Origin: Paenibacillus xylanilyticus
GTDB taxonomy: Bacteria > Bacillota > Bacilli > Paenibacillales > Paenibacillaceae
Assembly (NCBI RefSeq): GCF_009664365.1
Contig: NZ_CP044310.1
Location: 2,553,001-2,617,000 of the forward strand
Reading direction: 5' to 3'
Length of the DNA stretch: 64,000 bases
Part shown: piece by piece, positions 53,236 through 63,033 of the stretch
Layout of the letters: the number at the start of each line of letters is the position of its first letter
Numbering within the stretch: position 1 is the first letter of the stretch
Made by a program: the position numbers and the translations under genes
Notes under the pieces: model-generated
What the model was told of the DNA's origin: nothing
Seen by the model: only the letters and a program-made list of their open reading frames with translations
The model's database searches: none

Positions 53236-53273
53236 AGAACCTTGGATGCGAGGCATTCAAGGTTCTTTTTATT
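53236..53273 (+). terminator. Terminator after the DUF3243 gene
   Basis: AGAACCTTG..ATGC pairs with GCAT..CAAGGTTCT and is followed by five T. Confidence 0.8.
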
Positions 53274-53426
53274 GTAACTATTTTTCATCTCGCTGATACT
53301 TTTAAATGATTGTAAACAAGTATGATGATTTTAGTAAAAGTTTAAATGATTTTTCACATGACCGTTTGAAGACAAACCCTTCCGGTTAAGGAAATAGTAA
53401 CGTTCATATAAGGAGAGATGCTGCCT

Positions 53427-53993
53427 ATGAAGAACGCGGCGAAACAATGGAAATTAAAAATACTCGGTACTGCTGCACTGTTGCTTGGTATCATCGTGCT
53501 TACTACATATTTGCTTACACCGGCGAATGCCGAGGAAAGTGCCGGTTCCTCACAGGCTTCCGCAAAAGAAGCTCAGGCAGCCAATTCCGAGATGTATACA
53601 GCCTATGTGGATGAGCTTGAGCAGGAGAATGGCAAACTCTATTTGATCGTGGACCGGATTGGTTGGTATCAGGGAGAAGAAGCGGATAAAGTGTTCGAGC
53701 AGCGCAACCCTGATTCGGGTATAGATGGAGCTCCGGATGGATACTATATTATCAACGACAGCAAGGAACAGGACAAGATTGAAGTAAGCAGCAATGCCGA
53801 AGTGCTAATGCAGCTGTATGATCGCGATGGAACGGTCAAAGGAACAGAGATTCAGTGGAATGAACCGATTGCTCTCAGCAAATTTGAATCCCTGTACGAT
53901 AACAAAAACATTGTGGATCTGTCCGTATTCCCATATCACCTTACGGTGCAGGATGGTAAGGTTACAAAAATCGTTCAGCAATATATCCCATAA
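53427..53993 (+). CDS. Secreted or membrane-anchored protein, 188 residues
   Basis: An N-terminal helix (ILGTAALLLGIIVLTTYLL) with a preceding Lys-rich stretch acts as signal or anchor, cut near ANAEES. The outer part is acidic with an aromatic centre (LYLIVDRIGWYQGEEADKVFEQ). No family recognised; likely an envelope protein. AAGGAGAG precedes the ATG at 53427. It is a single-gene unit between terminators. Confidence 0.65.
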   Translation: MKNAAKQWKLKILGTAALLLGIIVLTTYLLTPANAEESAGSSQASAKEAQAANSEMYTAYVDELEQENGKLYLIVDRIGWYQGEEADKVFEQRNPDSGIDGAPDGYYIINDSKEQDKIEVSSNAEVLMQLYDRDGTVKGTEIQWNEPIALSKFESLYDNKNIVDLSVFPYHLTVQDGKVTKIVQQYIP

Positions 53994-54010
53994 CATTATG
54001 AGCTTCGATA

Positions 54011-54052
54011 GCATTCCTCCTGTTCGTCAGAACGGGGAGGGATGCTTTTTTG
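54011..54052 (+). terminator. Terminator after the 188-residue protein gene
   Basis: GCATTCCTCC..GTTC pairs with GAAC..GGAGGGATGC and is followed by six T. Confidence 0.75.
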
Positions 54053-54144
54053 ATTATGACAAAATGTTAAAGAAGATTGTAATTCATTGGAGGTACATGT
54101 ATCATTATTGGAATGGTGTTTTTACATAGTTCAGGAGGCTTCTC

Positions 54145-55002
54145 ATGCTTAAAGACATGATTGCATTAACGAAGCCCAGACTTCTGCGGCTCAATGTATT
54201 TGCGGTGGCGGTAGGATTCTGGGTCGCTTCAAAATGGGATATCTCGTGGTTATCCCTGCTGCTTGTCATCATTGGATCCACTCTGGTTATCGCCTCGGCA
54301 TGTGTCATCAACAATTACTGGGATCGAGAGCTCGACCAGAAGATGGAGCGAACCAAAAAACGCATCGAGTATATCAACCATCTTCGTCCCGCCTTTGTGC
54401 TATGGTACGGTATTATTCTGGGTGTTGCCGGTTTCGCCGTGTTATACGTCTGGGTGAATCCGCTGTCAGGCTGGCTTTCGCTTCTTGGGTGGTTTGCTTA
54501 TATCGTGATCTATACGATGTGGCTGAAGCGCAGCTCTACCTGGAGCACCTCTCTTGGCGGCATAGCCGGGGCGATGCCACCGGTAATTGGTTACTGTGCG
54601 GTGACCAATCAGATTGATATGGGGGCATGGTTGCTGTTTGCACTGTTATTTCTATGGCAGCCGCCACACTTCTGGTCGCTCGGGATCCGGCGGGTTGAGG
54701 AGTATCGTGCAGCGGGGTTTCCGCTTTTGCCTGTTGTGAAGGGGATTACACGGACCAAGTTTCAAATGGTGCCTTATGTGTTCCTGCTGCTCCCTGCTGT
54801 ATTTTTGTTGTACTACTACAATTACGTTGGACTTGTTTTTCTGATCGTATCGCTGCTAAGCAGTGTGGTCTGGTTCATCCATACCCTTAGCGGGTTGAAG
54901 ACGCAGGATGACGAGAAATGGGCCAAAATCAACTTTTTGATTTCGGTTAATTACTTAATGCTTATTTTTATCTTGATGGTTGTGAACACGACCTGGAGGT
55001 AA
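54145..55002 (+). CDS. ctaB: Heme O synthase (protoheme IX farnesyltransferase)
   Basis: A 285-residue UbiA-type prenyltransferase with eight to nine helices. The Asp-rich site NNYWDRELDQKMERTKKR near residues 52-69 (NxxxDxxxD) binds farnesyl diphosphate, and FLWQPPHFWSLGIRR is the second conserved loop of CtaB/CyoE. It adds a farnesyl group to heme B for heme A/O oxidases. No oxidase gene is next to it. A copy far from cta genes is common in Bacilli. Confidence 0.88.
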   Translation: MLKDMIALTKPRLLRLNVFAVAVGFWVASKWDISWLSLLLVIIGSTLVIASACVINNYWDRELDQKMERTKKRIEYINHLRPAFVLWYGIILGVAGFAVLYVWVNPLSGWLSLLGWFAYIVIYTMWLKRSSTWSTSLGGIAGAMPPVIGYCAVTNQIDMGAWLLFALLFLWQPPHFWSLGIRRVEEYRAAGFPLLPVVKGITRTKFQMVPYVFLLLPAVFLLYYYNYVGLVFLIVSLLSSVVWFIHTLSGLKTQDDEKWAKINFLISVNYLMLIFILMVVNTTWR

Positions 55003-55142
55003 CCCATCAAAACGAACGCCTTATGGAACAACGTGTGGACAAGCTGATTGTCTTCATTAAGGACCAGAGGTGTTTTTTTTGTTATAATTAACAGATGTTT
55101 CATATTGAAGTGGATAATTTTAGGATAAAAGGGTGTAGAGAT

Positions 55143-55625
55143 ATGAGTCAACTAGAGCAGGCAATACGGTTAAGACAGGAAGGCAAGACGCAGGAAGCGA
55201 TCGAGTTATTACATACCATGGCGGAGAAGGAACCGGGTAATGCAGACGTATGGTATCAATTGGCCTGGGCACATGATTCACTTGGATTGGAACGCCAAGC
55301 CGTTCCATATTATGAAACAGCGCTAAGCCAGGGATTAACGGGGGAAGACAGAGCAGGAGCCATTCTGGGACTCGGCAGTACATATCGGACTTTGGGTCAA
55401 TATGAACAGGCTAAGAAATGGCTGGAAACGGGAATGGAAGAGTTTCCGGAACAGCGGGAATTCGAAGTCTTCTATGCCATGGTACTCTACAATACAGGGG
55501 AACATGCGGAAGCCATGAAACGGCTGCTGGTTCAGCTGGCGGATACATCAACGGATCCAGGAATACATGATTATCATAAGGCCATCCGCTTTTATTCGGA
55601 TCAACTGGATCGCATCTGGGAGTAA
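55143..55625 (+). CDS. TPR-repeat protein
   Basis: A 160-residue helical-repeat protein with three or so TPR units (AIRLRQEGKTQEAIELLHTM; DVWYQLAWAHDSLGLERQAVPYYETAL; ILGLGSTYRTLGQYEQAKKWLET). It is a soluble adaptor by structure; partner unknown. The ATG at 55143 is taken, as upstream codons are weak. It is convergent with the LysR gene. Confidence 0.82.
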   Translation: MSQLEQAIRLRQEGKTQEAIELLHTMAEKEPGNADVWYQLAWAHDSLGLERQAVPYYETALSQGLTGEDRAGAILGLGSTYRTLGQYEQAKKWLETGMEEFPEQREFEVFYAMVLYNTGEHAEAMKRLLVQLADTSTDPGIHDYHKAIRFYSDQLDRIWE

Positions 55626-55652
55626 AACGGATTTTTATTTAATGAAAATAAG

Positions 55653-55679
55653 ATAACCGGGGAGGTTCACTCCCCAGTT
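55653..55679. terminator. Hairpin between convergent genes
   Basis: AACCGGGGAG and CTCCCCAGTT pair around a short loop. T runs are poor on the plus side and somewhat better on the minus side, so it mainly suits the LysR gene. Confidence 0.4.
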
Positions 55680-55755
55680 AAGAAGAAACGTGCTATGCAC
55701 ATAAGCTCGAAAAATGAAGGGAATCCTGCAGCTTATCTTGAATCCTCCTTTCAGT

Positions 55756-56631
55756 CTAAGGGGTATTCGCCAGCCATTCTTGTACAGCTTCAATAAACCG
55801 GCGGGTGGCTGGAGACAGATTGGCAAGAGAAGGGCAGACTAGCCCAATGGTACGGTAAGGGTCACCGCGGAGTGGTACAAGAGCCAGTTCATTCGTATGA
55901 CCTTGTAATACCATCTCAGGCAGGAGACTGATCCCGAGTCCGTTTCGAACCATGGCCATGATGGCCTGATCTTCAGCAACATCATAGACTACATTCAGCT
56001 TGGCGGCGTGCTGACGAATTAAACGTTCGATTTCATTGTCACCACCCCAGCGGGGCAGGATAAAAGGCTGTTCCAGGAGCAATTCAAACGATACGGAAGT
56101 CTCATCTGCAAGTGGATGACCTAGAGGCAGGATGCACATCATCCTGTCTTTTTGCAATGGGATGGTCTCATAAGACATCGATTCGCCAAGGGATAAAAAG
56201 CCGAGATCAATAGCCCCGCCCGCCAGCCAGGCTTCGATTTCAGCATAGTCACCCTCCCACAGTTTGATCTCTATACCCGGATGCCGTAAGCGGAACTGCT
56301 TCAGTATTCCAGGCAGCCATTGGGTCGAGACGCTGGCAAATGTTCCAATGCGCACTGTGCCGACCTCAGCTCCGCGAATCAGGGATATTTCCTGGTTCAT
56401 GAGCTCGTTCCAACGCAATATTTCACGCGTATAACCAAGAATCCGTTCCCCTTCAGCGGTAACCTTCACACCTGTTCGGCCTCGATTCAACAATGTAAAT
56501 CCGCAATCCGCCTCCAGACTGGCAATGGCATGACTGATAGCAGACTGAGTAATATTCAGGGCATCCGCAGCCTTGGTAAGACTTCCGTATTCTACGACGG
56601 CATTTAGAATTTCATACTTAACCAATGACAT
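55756..56631 (-). CDS. LysR family transcriptional regulator
   Basis: A 291-residue LysR regulator: an N-terminal winged helix (FEIL/NAVVEYGSLTKAADALNITQSAISHAIASLEADCGFTL) and a periplasmic-binding-like effector domain (RIGTFASVSTQWLPGILKQF..., LGISLLPEMVLQGH). It is divergent from the EamA transporter gene, with a shared AT-rich region holding LysR-type T-N11-A motifs, so it probably controls that gene. The cysteine-free effector domain gives no ligand hint. Confidence 0.88.
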   Translation of the reverse strand: MSLVKYEILNAVVEYGSLTKAADALNITQSAISHAIASLEADCGFTLLNRGRTGVKVTAEGERILGYTREILRWNELMNQEISLIRGAEVGTVRIGTFASVSTQWLPGILKQFRLRHPGIEIKLWEGDYAEIEAWLAGGAIDLGFLSLGESMSYETIPLQKDRMMCILPLGHPLADETSVSFELLLEQPFILPRWGGDNEIERLIRQHAAKLNVVYDVAEDQAIMAMVRNGLGISLLPEMVLQGHTNELALVPLRGDPYRTIGLVCPSLANLSPATRRFIEAVQEWLANTP

Positions 56632-56793
56632 AATTCAATCCGTTCCTTCCGGTGAGTAATACATGAATTTATTTCATAAATACTATTATAAATATTCATT
56701 TTTATAATGGAAAGAGATCGTTTATACTTGCCAAGGCGAGTTATTTGTACGGACTCAGCATAGAACAATACATAGAATGAAGGTTGAAGCAGA

Positions 56794-57741
56794 GTGGGTA
56801 GAGTCATTGGAAAACAAGTTAATGTTTCAAGAAGAGCAGATCTGCAGATGCTGCTCGCAACTGTTATTTGGGGTTCCTCCTATTTATTCATGAAGTCAGG
56901 TCTGGAGTCCATGCAAGAACTCAATTTGGTTGCTTTTCGCTTCAGTATCGCTTTTATTGCCGCAGCGGTTATTTTCCACCGGCGACTGTTCCGAATGGAT
57001 CTGAAAACACTTGTGGCAGGAACCATCATGGGTACTGCATTATTTGCAGCTTTTGTGCTGATTACTTATGGAGTACAGCGGACAACGACTTCGCAGGCAG
57101 GGTTTCTGATTAGTTTGGCCGTAATCTTTGTACCGATCCTAAGCACCATCTTACATAGACGCATGCCAGATACAAGGCTGATGATTAGCATTATTGTGGC
57201 TGTTGCCGGGCTTGGTCTGCTCACACTCCAGCATGAGCTTAGCCTGCATACTGGTGATATCCTATGTATTTTGGCTGCTCTTACGTATGCTATTTATATC
57301 ATGATTGCTGGAAGGTATATTCCGAAACATGATCCCTTAACGCTTGGCACCATTCAGCTGGGGGTTGCAGCAATCTGGGGAATCGGGGCTACGTTCCTGT
57401 TCGAGAGTCCGCGATTGCCGGATACACCGGAATCGTGGGTAGCTATTCTCGGACTTGGGGTACTGTGCAGTGGTATTGGATATATCCTCCAGACACTGGC
57501 TCAGCGTCATGCATCGCCTACCCGGACCAGTCTCATTTTCTCTCTTGAACCGCTGTTTGCAGCAGCCTTTGCTTTTAGCTTCCAGGGAGAGACATTAACG
57601 CTGCAAGGTTATACGGGAGCCGCATTGATGCTGCTGGGTGTATTAATAACAGAAATTAAATCATTGGACGTCAGGTTTTGGCGCAGGAAGCGGGGAACAT
57701 TGCCTGCAGAACTAGGGGAGCAGGGAGCTTCCGGAATATAA
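56794..57741 (+). CDS. EamA/DMT-type transporter
   Basis: A 315-residue drug/metabolite transporter with ten helices in two EamA repeats (LLATVIWGSSYLFMKSGLESM near 20-40; LAALTYAIYIMIAGR near 160). Such proteins export amino acids, nucleotide-like or drug molecules. The GTG start has GAAGG about 9 bases upstream. The divergent LysR gene is its likely regulator. A strong terminator follows. Confidence 0.85.
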   Translation: MGRVIGKQVNVSRRADLQMLLATVIWGSSYLFMKSGLESMQELNLVAFRFSIAFIAAAVIFHRRLFRMDLKTLVAGTIMGTALFAAFVLITYGVQRTTTSQAGFLISLAVIFVPILSTILHRRMPDTRLMISIIVAVAGLGLLTLQHELSLHTGDILCILAALTYAIYIMIAGRYIPKHDPLTLGTIQLGVAAIWGIGATFLFESPRLPDTPESWVAILGLGVLCSGIGYILQTLAQRHASPTRTSLIFSLEPLFAAAFAFSFQGETLTLQGYTGAALMLLGVLITEIKSLDVRFWRRKRGTLPAELGEQGASGI

Positions 57742-57756
57742 AATGGGCATAAGACA

Positions 57757-57804
57757 AAAGAGTTCGAACCTCTCTTACCAGAAGAGTGGACGAACTCTTT
57801 TTTT
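57757..57804 (+). terminator. Terminator after the EamA gene
   Basis: AAAGAGTTCG and CGAACTCTTT form the stem, with inner CTCT/AGAG, and seven T follow. Confidence 0.75.
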
Positions 57805-57830
57805 GATATAAATTGCAATCTGTGTTGGCT

Positions 57831-57863
57831 AACAAAACAAACAAAATTATAACTTGTTTTGTT
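57831..57863. promoter_or_regulatory. LacI-type operator (inverted repeat) before the LacI gene
   Basis: AACAAAACAA (57831-57840) and TTGTTTTGTT (57854-57863) form a perfect 10-bp inverted repeat with a 13-base spacer, about 50 bases before the LacI start. A related repeat lies before the beta-mannosidase gene, implying autoregulation and a shared regulon. Confidence 0.6.
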
Positions 57864-57914
57864 GGATTATGTTTTTTATGCTACACTAAATGTAAATTAA
57901 GGGAGAACGGGTGA

Positions 57915-58964
57915 GTGAGTAATATGGGCAAAAAAGTGACCATGCAGCAAATCGCCGATGCTGCGGGGGTGTCGAAATTCGCAGTCTCGCGTGCTTTGAC
58001 GGGAAAACCAGGGGTGAGTGAACAAACCAGGGAAATGATTGTGAGAACGGCAGATCAACTGGGGTATTTCAAAACAGAAACCAAGCGATATCCTGTTGAG
58101 CCACAGCCTGTACGCAGCAGCAAGCCCGTGCAGTCAGGCACGATTCTCATTTTGTTTCCCAATATTCGTTCCCAAAATCGCTCCTCACTGTACTGGGGGC
58201 CTGTATTTGACGGTATTTCCGCCCGCCTTAACGAACAGGGGATGGACATATTAACATTAACCGAACCATCTTCGGACCGGATGTTCTCGGTACTTAATCC
58301 TGAAGCGATTAGCGGCATTATAACCGTGGGTTCCATCTCCACCCCTATACTGCTTGAAATTTATAGACTTCAAATTCCACTCGTAATGGTGGATCATGAA
58401 GACCCGGCTATTCACGGGGATACCGTATTTACGGATAATATTAAATGTATGAAAGAACTGGTGCTGATGCTCGTAAGCAAGGGGTACAGACGATTCCAGT
58501 TTGCCGGCCAGCTTCCTGATGCAGCAAGCTTCAGAGAGCGTTGGTTAGGATACCGAACGGTGCTTGAAGAAATGCAGCTACCAACAATGCAGCATGCTGA
58601 CTTGCTGGGACCGGATCTCAAGCTCATTCAGAAGGCAATAACCGAAATGCCGTTAGAAGATATTCCAGAAGTCATCGTCTGTACCAATGATCATACGGCA
58701 GTAATCGTACTGCGTGCCTTACAGAGTCGAGGCATTGCGGTGCCAGAGCGCTGTGCGGTAACGGGGTTTGATAATACGAGTGTAGATGAGCCTATTCTGG
58801 CCACGGTTCATATCAATAAGGAGAACCTCGGCCTTAGGGCAGTAGATCAATTATTATGGCGTATGGATCATCCCCACGAGCCGTATGAACGCAAGTTGAT
58901 CTATTCCGATTTGGTTGTCCGGGATGAGTACAATGCCATTCGTGAGCAAGATCAAAGTGAATAA
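57915..58964 (+). CDS. LacI family transcriptional regulator
   Basis: A 349-residue LacI-type repressor. The HTH plus hinge is TMQQIADAAGVSKFAVSRALTGKPGVSEQTREMI. A sugar-binding-protein fold follows (GTILILFPNIRSQNRSSLYWGPVFDGI..., AVTGFDNTSVDEPILATVHI). The GTG at 57915 has GGGAG 9 bases upstream. It precedes a beta-mannosidase gene, so mannose oligosaccharide or a similar glycoside is the likely inducer. Confidence 0.88.
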   Translation: MSNMGKKVTMQQIADAAGVSKFAVSRALTGKPGVSEQTREMIVRTADQLGYFKTETKRYPVEPQPVRSSKPVQSGTILILFPNIRSQNRSSLYWGPVFDGISARLNEQGMDILTLTEPSSDRMFSVLNPEAISGIITVGSISTPILLEIYRLQIPLVMVDHEDPAIHGDTVFTDNIKCMKELVLMLVSKGYRRFQFAGQLPDAASFRERWLGYRTVLEEMQLPTMQHADLLGPDLKLIQKAITEMPLEDIPEVIVCTNDHTAVIVLRALQSRGIAVPERCAVTGFDNTSVDEPILATVHINKENLGLRAVDQLLWRMDHPHEPYERKLIYSDLVVRDEYNAIREQDQSE

Positions 58965-58985
58965 ATGCATAGCGAATAGAGAAGA

Positions 58986-59019
58986 AGACATGAGCAATGA
59001 ACGGCTCATGTCTTTTTTT
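58986..59019 (+). terminator. Terminator after the LacI gene
   Basis: AGACATGAGC pairs with GCTCATGTCT around AATGAACG, followed by seven T. Confidence 0.8.
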
Positions 59020-59078
59020 GTTTTCCTATTTTGTTATTTGAGAAAAACGGATTGACGTTAAGTGGGTTATCATGTTAA

Positions 59079-59126
59079 TTTTGTTTTGTAAGTTATTCGA
59101 TAATTTGATAACAAAACCTAACAAAT
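59079..59126. promoter_or_regulatory. Operator-like repeats before the beta-mannosidase gene
   Basis: TTTTGTTTTGT (59079-59089) and AACAAAAC..AACAAA (59110-59125) repeat the halves seen upstream of the LacI gene, in opposite order. This fits LacI control of the mannosidase gene. Confidence 0.45.
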
Positions 59127-59166
59127 TGTTTCGCTTAAGACACTTCATCGATAAACGGAGGCTGTT

Positions 59167-61713
59167 ATGAGTAAAATACAATCACAGATTTTTCAAAATT
59201 GGACGTTCAAGGCTTGTGAAGATCAAGAATGGTTGCCGGCTCAGGTGCCAGGCTGTGTGCATACGGATTTGCTGAAACTGGATAAGATTCCTGACCCGTT
59301 TTATGGAACGAACGAGAAAGAAATTCAGTGGATTGACAAGAAGGATTGGGAATACCGGACAGTTTTTGATATAAACGAGGATTTGTTGTCACAGGAACAT
59401 CTGGAGATTGTATTTGACGGTCTCGATACATATGCGGATGTATATGTGAATGACCAGCACGTATTGTCCGCTGACAACATGTTCCGCGTGTGGAATGTGG
59501 ATGTGAAGTCCATTGTGAAGGCCAGTGGTAACGTACTCCGAATTCGTTTTCGGTCACCGATCCAGGAGGATTTGCCCAAGCTTGAGAAGCTGGGTTATGC
59601 ATTGCCCGCATCCAATGATCAGTCCGATGTCGGTGGACTTGGTGATAAACGGGTGAGTATTTTTGCCCGGAAAGCACCGTATCACTACGGTTGGGATTGG
59701 GGTCCCCGCTTCGTAACCAGCGGCATCTGGCGTGAAGCGCGTCTGGAAGGCTGGTCCGAAGTGAAAATCAATGATGTATTCATCAGGCAAAATGAAGTAA
59801 CCGCTTCCGCTGCCTCGCTGACGGCCATCGTGGAGGTTGAAACGTTCAACCCGATTGAAACTATCATTCGTATTGGTTCGGATGGACAGACATGGGAACA
59901 GGCTGCTTCACTGCAGGCAGGCGTGCAAACGATCGAAATTCCATTTTCGATTAACGAACCGAAGCTGTGGTGGAGCAGGGGATTAGGTGATCCGCATATG
60001 TACTCCTTTGTTACGGAAGTGCTCAAGGGAGAGCAGGTTTTGGCCGATTCGACTGTTAAGACAGGACTTCGATCTATTCGCCTGGTGCGGGACAAGGATG
60101 AAGCTGGAGCTTCTTTCTACTTTGAGTTGAATGGTGTTGCCGTGTTTGCAAAAGGTGCCAATCACATTCCAAATGACAGCTTTATTACGGAGATTACGGC
60201 AGAGCGTTATCGGCATGAGATTGTCTCAGCAGCCGAGTCTAACATGAACATGCTGCGGGTCTGGGGCGGCGGTATTTATGAAGAAGATGTGTTCTATGAA
60301 TTATGCGATGAGTACGGCTTGCTGGTTTGGCAGGACTTTATGTTTGCATGCAGCATGTATCCGGGTGACGAAGCGTTCCTGAACAGCGTGAGACATGAGG
60401 CCATTGATAATGTGAAACGTTTGCGCAATCATCCAAGCATCGTACTGTGGTGCGGAAATAACGAAATCGACTCGGCTTGGGCTCATTACATTGAAGACGG
60501 TGGCTGGGGCTGGAAAAAGGATTATAATGCCGAACAGCGCGAGAAGATCTGGGCAGATTATGAAGCCATTTTCCATGAGCTACTTCCGGAAGTGGTTGAA
60601 GCCTATGCACCAGGTGTGGACTATTGGCCTTCTTCGCCACTCGTATCTCTGACGAATGATGAGAAGCAGCATGCTAATCCATCGACGTCGGAAGGGGATA
60701 TTCACTACTGGGGCGTGTGGCACAGCGTTGAACCATTCGAAAACTACAACGTTTACGTTGGCCGTTTTATGAGCGAATATGGATTCCAGTCGTTCCCGGA
60801 ATACAAGTCGGTTCGCAGATATGCGGAGGAAGAGGATCTGGCACTGGAATCCGAAGTGATGCTGGCACACCAGAAGAACGGTGCAGGTAACCGTCTGATC
60901 AAGCAGTATATGGACATGTACATGCATGAACCGAAGGACTTCCCATCCTTCCTGTACATGAGTCAAGTGCTTCAGGCTGAAGCAATGAAAACAGCCATTG
61001 AGGCACATCGCCGCCGTAAACCGTACTGTATGGGAACACTCTACTGGCAGATGAATGATTGCTGGCCGGTCGCTTCGTGGGCAGGTATGGACTACTTCGG
61101 TAACTGGAAGGCCTTGCAGTATTATGCCAAACGCAGTTTCAGTGACGTGCTGGTTTCGGTGGATGGTACGAACGAAGATAGAACGGATGTTTACCTGATT
61201 TCGGATCAGCTGCAGCCGGTTGAGGGTCAATTGCAAGTGCAGCTCATAGGGTTCGATGGTACGGTATACCGGGAGGAAGAGCACGCAGTGAGTCTGGAGT
61301 CGAATTCCGGCAAACAGGTCCTGACCCTGAACAACGCCGACTGGCTCCAAGGCCGCGATGCGGCAGCAACCCTGTTGCGATTGGAACTGAAGCGGAAGGG
61401 TCACGCAGACATTGTACAGGAACACTATTTTGCACCGTCGAAGGATCTTGCCTTGAAGCAAGCTGCGATCCAGGTGACTGAAGTGCAGGAGTCCGATGGT
61501 TCATATGTGGTTCTGGAGAGTGATACCCTGGCTAAACAGGTATGGATCTCTACAGAAGCTGAAGGCGTGTTCTCCGATAACTTCTTCGATCTCATTCCTG
61601 GCATTCCGGTGAAGGTCAAGTTCACGTCCAGAGAAGGGTTACAGCATGCTGGTGCTGCCTCGGAAACTGGTACGATTGAAGTTCGTTCGATGGCTGATTT
61701 TATTAAGCTGTAA
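59167..61713 (+). CDS. Beta-mannosidase, glycoside hydrolase family 2
   Basis: An 848-residue cytoplasmic GH2 enzyme matching beta-mannosidase (QVPGCVHTDLLKLDKIPDPFYGTNE near the N-terminus). Acid/base Glu433 lies in WCGNNEIDSAW and nucleophile Glu537 in FMSEYGFQSFPE. It releases mannose from the ends of manno-oligosaccharides, so it would act on material imported from mannan. No transport gene is adjacent. GGAGG precedes the ATG. Confidence 0.93.
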   Translation: MSKIQSQIFQNWTFKACEDQEWLPAQVPGCVHTDLLKLDKIPDPFYGTNEKEIQWIDKKDWEYRTVFDINEDLLSQEHLEIVFDGLDTYADVYVNDQHVLSADNMFRVWNVDVKSIVKASGNVLRIRFRSPIQEDLPKLEKLGYALPASNDQSDVGGLGDKRVSIFARKAPYHYGWDWGPRFVTSGIWREARLEGWSEVKINDVFIRQNEVTASAASLTAIVEVETFNPIETIIRIGSDGQTWEQAASLQAGVQTIEIPFSINEPKLWWSRGLGDPHMYSFVTEVLKGEQVLADSTVKTGLRSIRLVRDKDEAGASFYFELNGVAVFAKGANHIPNDSFITEITAERYRHEIVSAAESNMNMLRVWGGGIYEEDVFYELCDEYGLLVWQDFMFACSMYPGDEAFLNSVRHEAIDNVKRLRNHPSIVLWCGNNEIDSAWAHYIEDGGWGWKKDYNAEQREKIWADYEAIFHELLPEVVEAYAPGVDYWPSSPLVSLTNDEKQHANPSTSEGDIHYWGVWHSVEPFENYNVYVGRFMSEYGFQSFPEYKSVRRYAEEEDLALESEVMLAHQKNGAGNRLIKQYMDMYMHEPKDFPSFLYMSQVLQAEAMKTAIEAHRRRKPYCMGTLYWQMNDCWPVASWAGMDYFGNWKALQYYAKRSFSDVLVSVDGTNEDRTDVYLISDQLQPVEGQLQVQLIGFDGTVYREEEHAVSLESNSGKQVLTLNNADWLQGRDAAATLLRLELKRKGHADIVQEHYFAPSKDLALKQAAIQVTEVQESDGSYVVLESDTLAKQVWISTEAEGVFSDNFFDLIPGIPVKVKFTSREGLQHAGAASETGTIEVRSMADFIKL

Positions 61714-61750
61714 TCTTCGATTCTGGTTAACTAAGAAACTCTTTAATTTA

Positions 61751-61796
61751 AAACCGTTGATTCTCCTTCTTACCAGGGAGACAACGGTTTTTTTGT
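61751..61796 (+). terminator. Terminator after the beta-mannosidase gene
   Basis: AAACCGTTG..CTCC pairs with GGAG..CAACGGTTT and is followed by T7. Confidence 0.8.
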
Positions 61797-62129
61797 TAAT
61801 TAGGATTAAAAGACTTTATCTTCGAAGGATTATAGAGAAGCGTTTTGAATTTCGGCATCATTGTGCTCAAGAGATATAAAAACCATGATTTGGGGTGAAT
61901 TTCTTGGCTTACCTGCAAGTAAATTCCGAAGTAGGGTTTTCTATGTTTTTTCACTTTATTTGGTATAATATAGGAGTTGTTTTTAGCGCAGAGTCGTATC
62001 AAATCACAGTGTATATTTGTTCAATCCTGGGACCTTAAAGCTAAGGACATTAGTGATATTATGGGACGATGTGCCAAGTTAAACGCGGAAATACAAGAGG
62101 AATCATTACTTCATAAAGGTGGAGAACAA
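61797..62129. other. Intergenic region with an extended -10 promoter
   Basis: No gene is seen in about 330 bases. A TGGTATAAT extended -10 lies at 61962-61970. The long frame starting at TTG 61977 is rejected as the real start of the next gene because AGGAG touches it; AAGGTGGAG before ATG 62130 is better. Confidence 0.5.
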
Positions 62130-62678
62130 ATGAATAAAAAATGGATTGTTGTTATCGTTTTAGTTTTGATTGTTGGAGCTGGTACTATTGGATATATGAC
62201 AACAACAAAAAATAGCTCCATGGTTGAAACAGAGGGGCCTCAATCTTCTTCTGAAGAAACAAATAATACTATCGACTATAAATCAATAGGAGTTCTTCCC
62301 GAAACTCTTTCTTATAAACGTCTGTTAGCAACTGCAGATGAGTGGTATGTTGCTCCACATGGCCCAATTAAACCAGATGATGCTGGTAAGGTTGCAGAAA
62401 TGGAATTCCCTGAAACCCAGCCACAATCCTTAACCGAGTTATTAGCTGAAATGGCAGCAATGTATCGAGGAGAGACACCGTTTACTCAGGCTCGCATCGT
62501 TTCTTTTGAATATTTCTCCAGTATTGAGCCGATTTCGACAGAGATTAAAGACTATGGACCACTGCCAATTCCAGAAATAAGCGACGCAGATAACCAGGAT
62601 ATTCGTGTAGTCGATATTGAAAATGCATATAAAAACTTCAAAGCATATGTTAATAATTTCAAGGTTAACACACCATGA
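62130..62678 (+). CDS. Membrane-anchored hypothetical protein, 182 residues
   Basis: A single N-terminal helix (WIVVIVLVLIVGAGTIGYM) with Lys in front anchors a Ser/Thr/Glu-rich linker and an outer domain of about 120 residues (SIGVLPETLSYKRLLATADEWYV..., ENAYKNFKAYVNNF). No family is recognised. It lies 355 bases before the toxin gene and may be unrelated. AAAGGTGGAG precedes the ATG. Confidence 0.6.
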   Translation: MNKKWIVVIVLVLIVGAGTIGYMTTTKNSSMVETEGPQSSSEETNNTIDYKSIGVLPETLSYKRLLATADEWYVAPHGPIKPDDAGKVAEMEFPETQPQSLTELLAEMAAMYRGETPFTQARIVSFEYFSSIEPISTEIKDYGPLPIPEISDADNQDIRVVDIENAYKNFKAYVNNFKVNTP

Positions 62679-63033
62679 AAACTAAAGCGGAGAAGCATCT
62701 TATTCTCAAAAAAAGCGTGTGCACCACGCTAAGACTTAACGATTTCATAGTAACAAAAAAAGTTTTAACCTATTTCCAGTTAAAGTTTAATCCTAGGAAA
62801 CCCGATTGGTCTAGACGAAGTAACACGTATCGGAACGAGGAAGGTCATAATAAGAATTTGATACAGGTAAGCCTTGTCTTCATTTAAGTCAACGGAGTTA
62901 AGTACAATTCAATATAATCTCAGTTTGGGAAATATAGTAAAATGGTTACACATAAATAGAACTATCGCTCCTTAAAAACAGCGTCTAACATCGATTAAAC
63001 TGTAGGATAGATTTAGAACTGAGGGTTGAGACA

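Noticed and set aside
60580..61461. A 293-codon minus-strand frame inside the beta-mannosidase gene.
   Set aside because: Antisense shadow; the plus strand has clear GH2 motifs throughout and the frame has no ribosome site.
62675..62887. A 70-codon plus-strand frame overlapping the end of the 182-residue protein gene.
   Set aside because: The ATGA overlap is suggestive, but the product is an uneven basic sequence covering a hairpin, with no ribosome site of quality.
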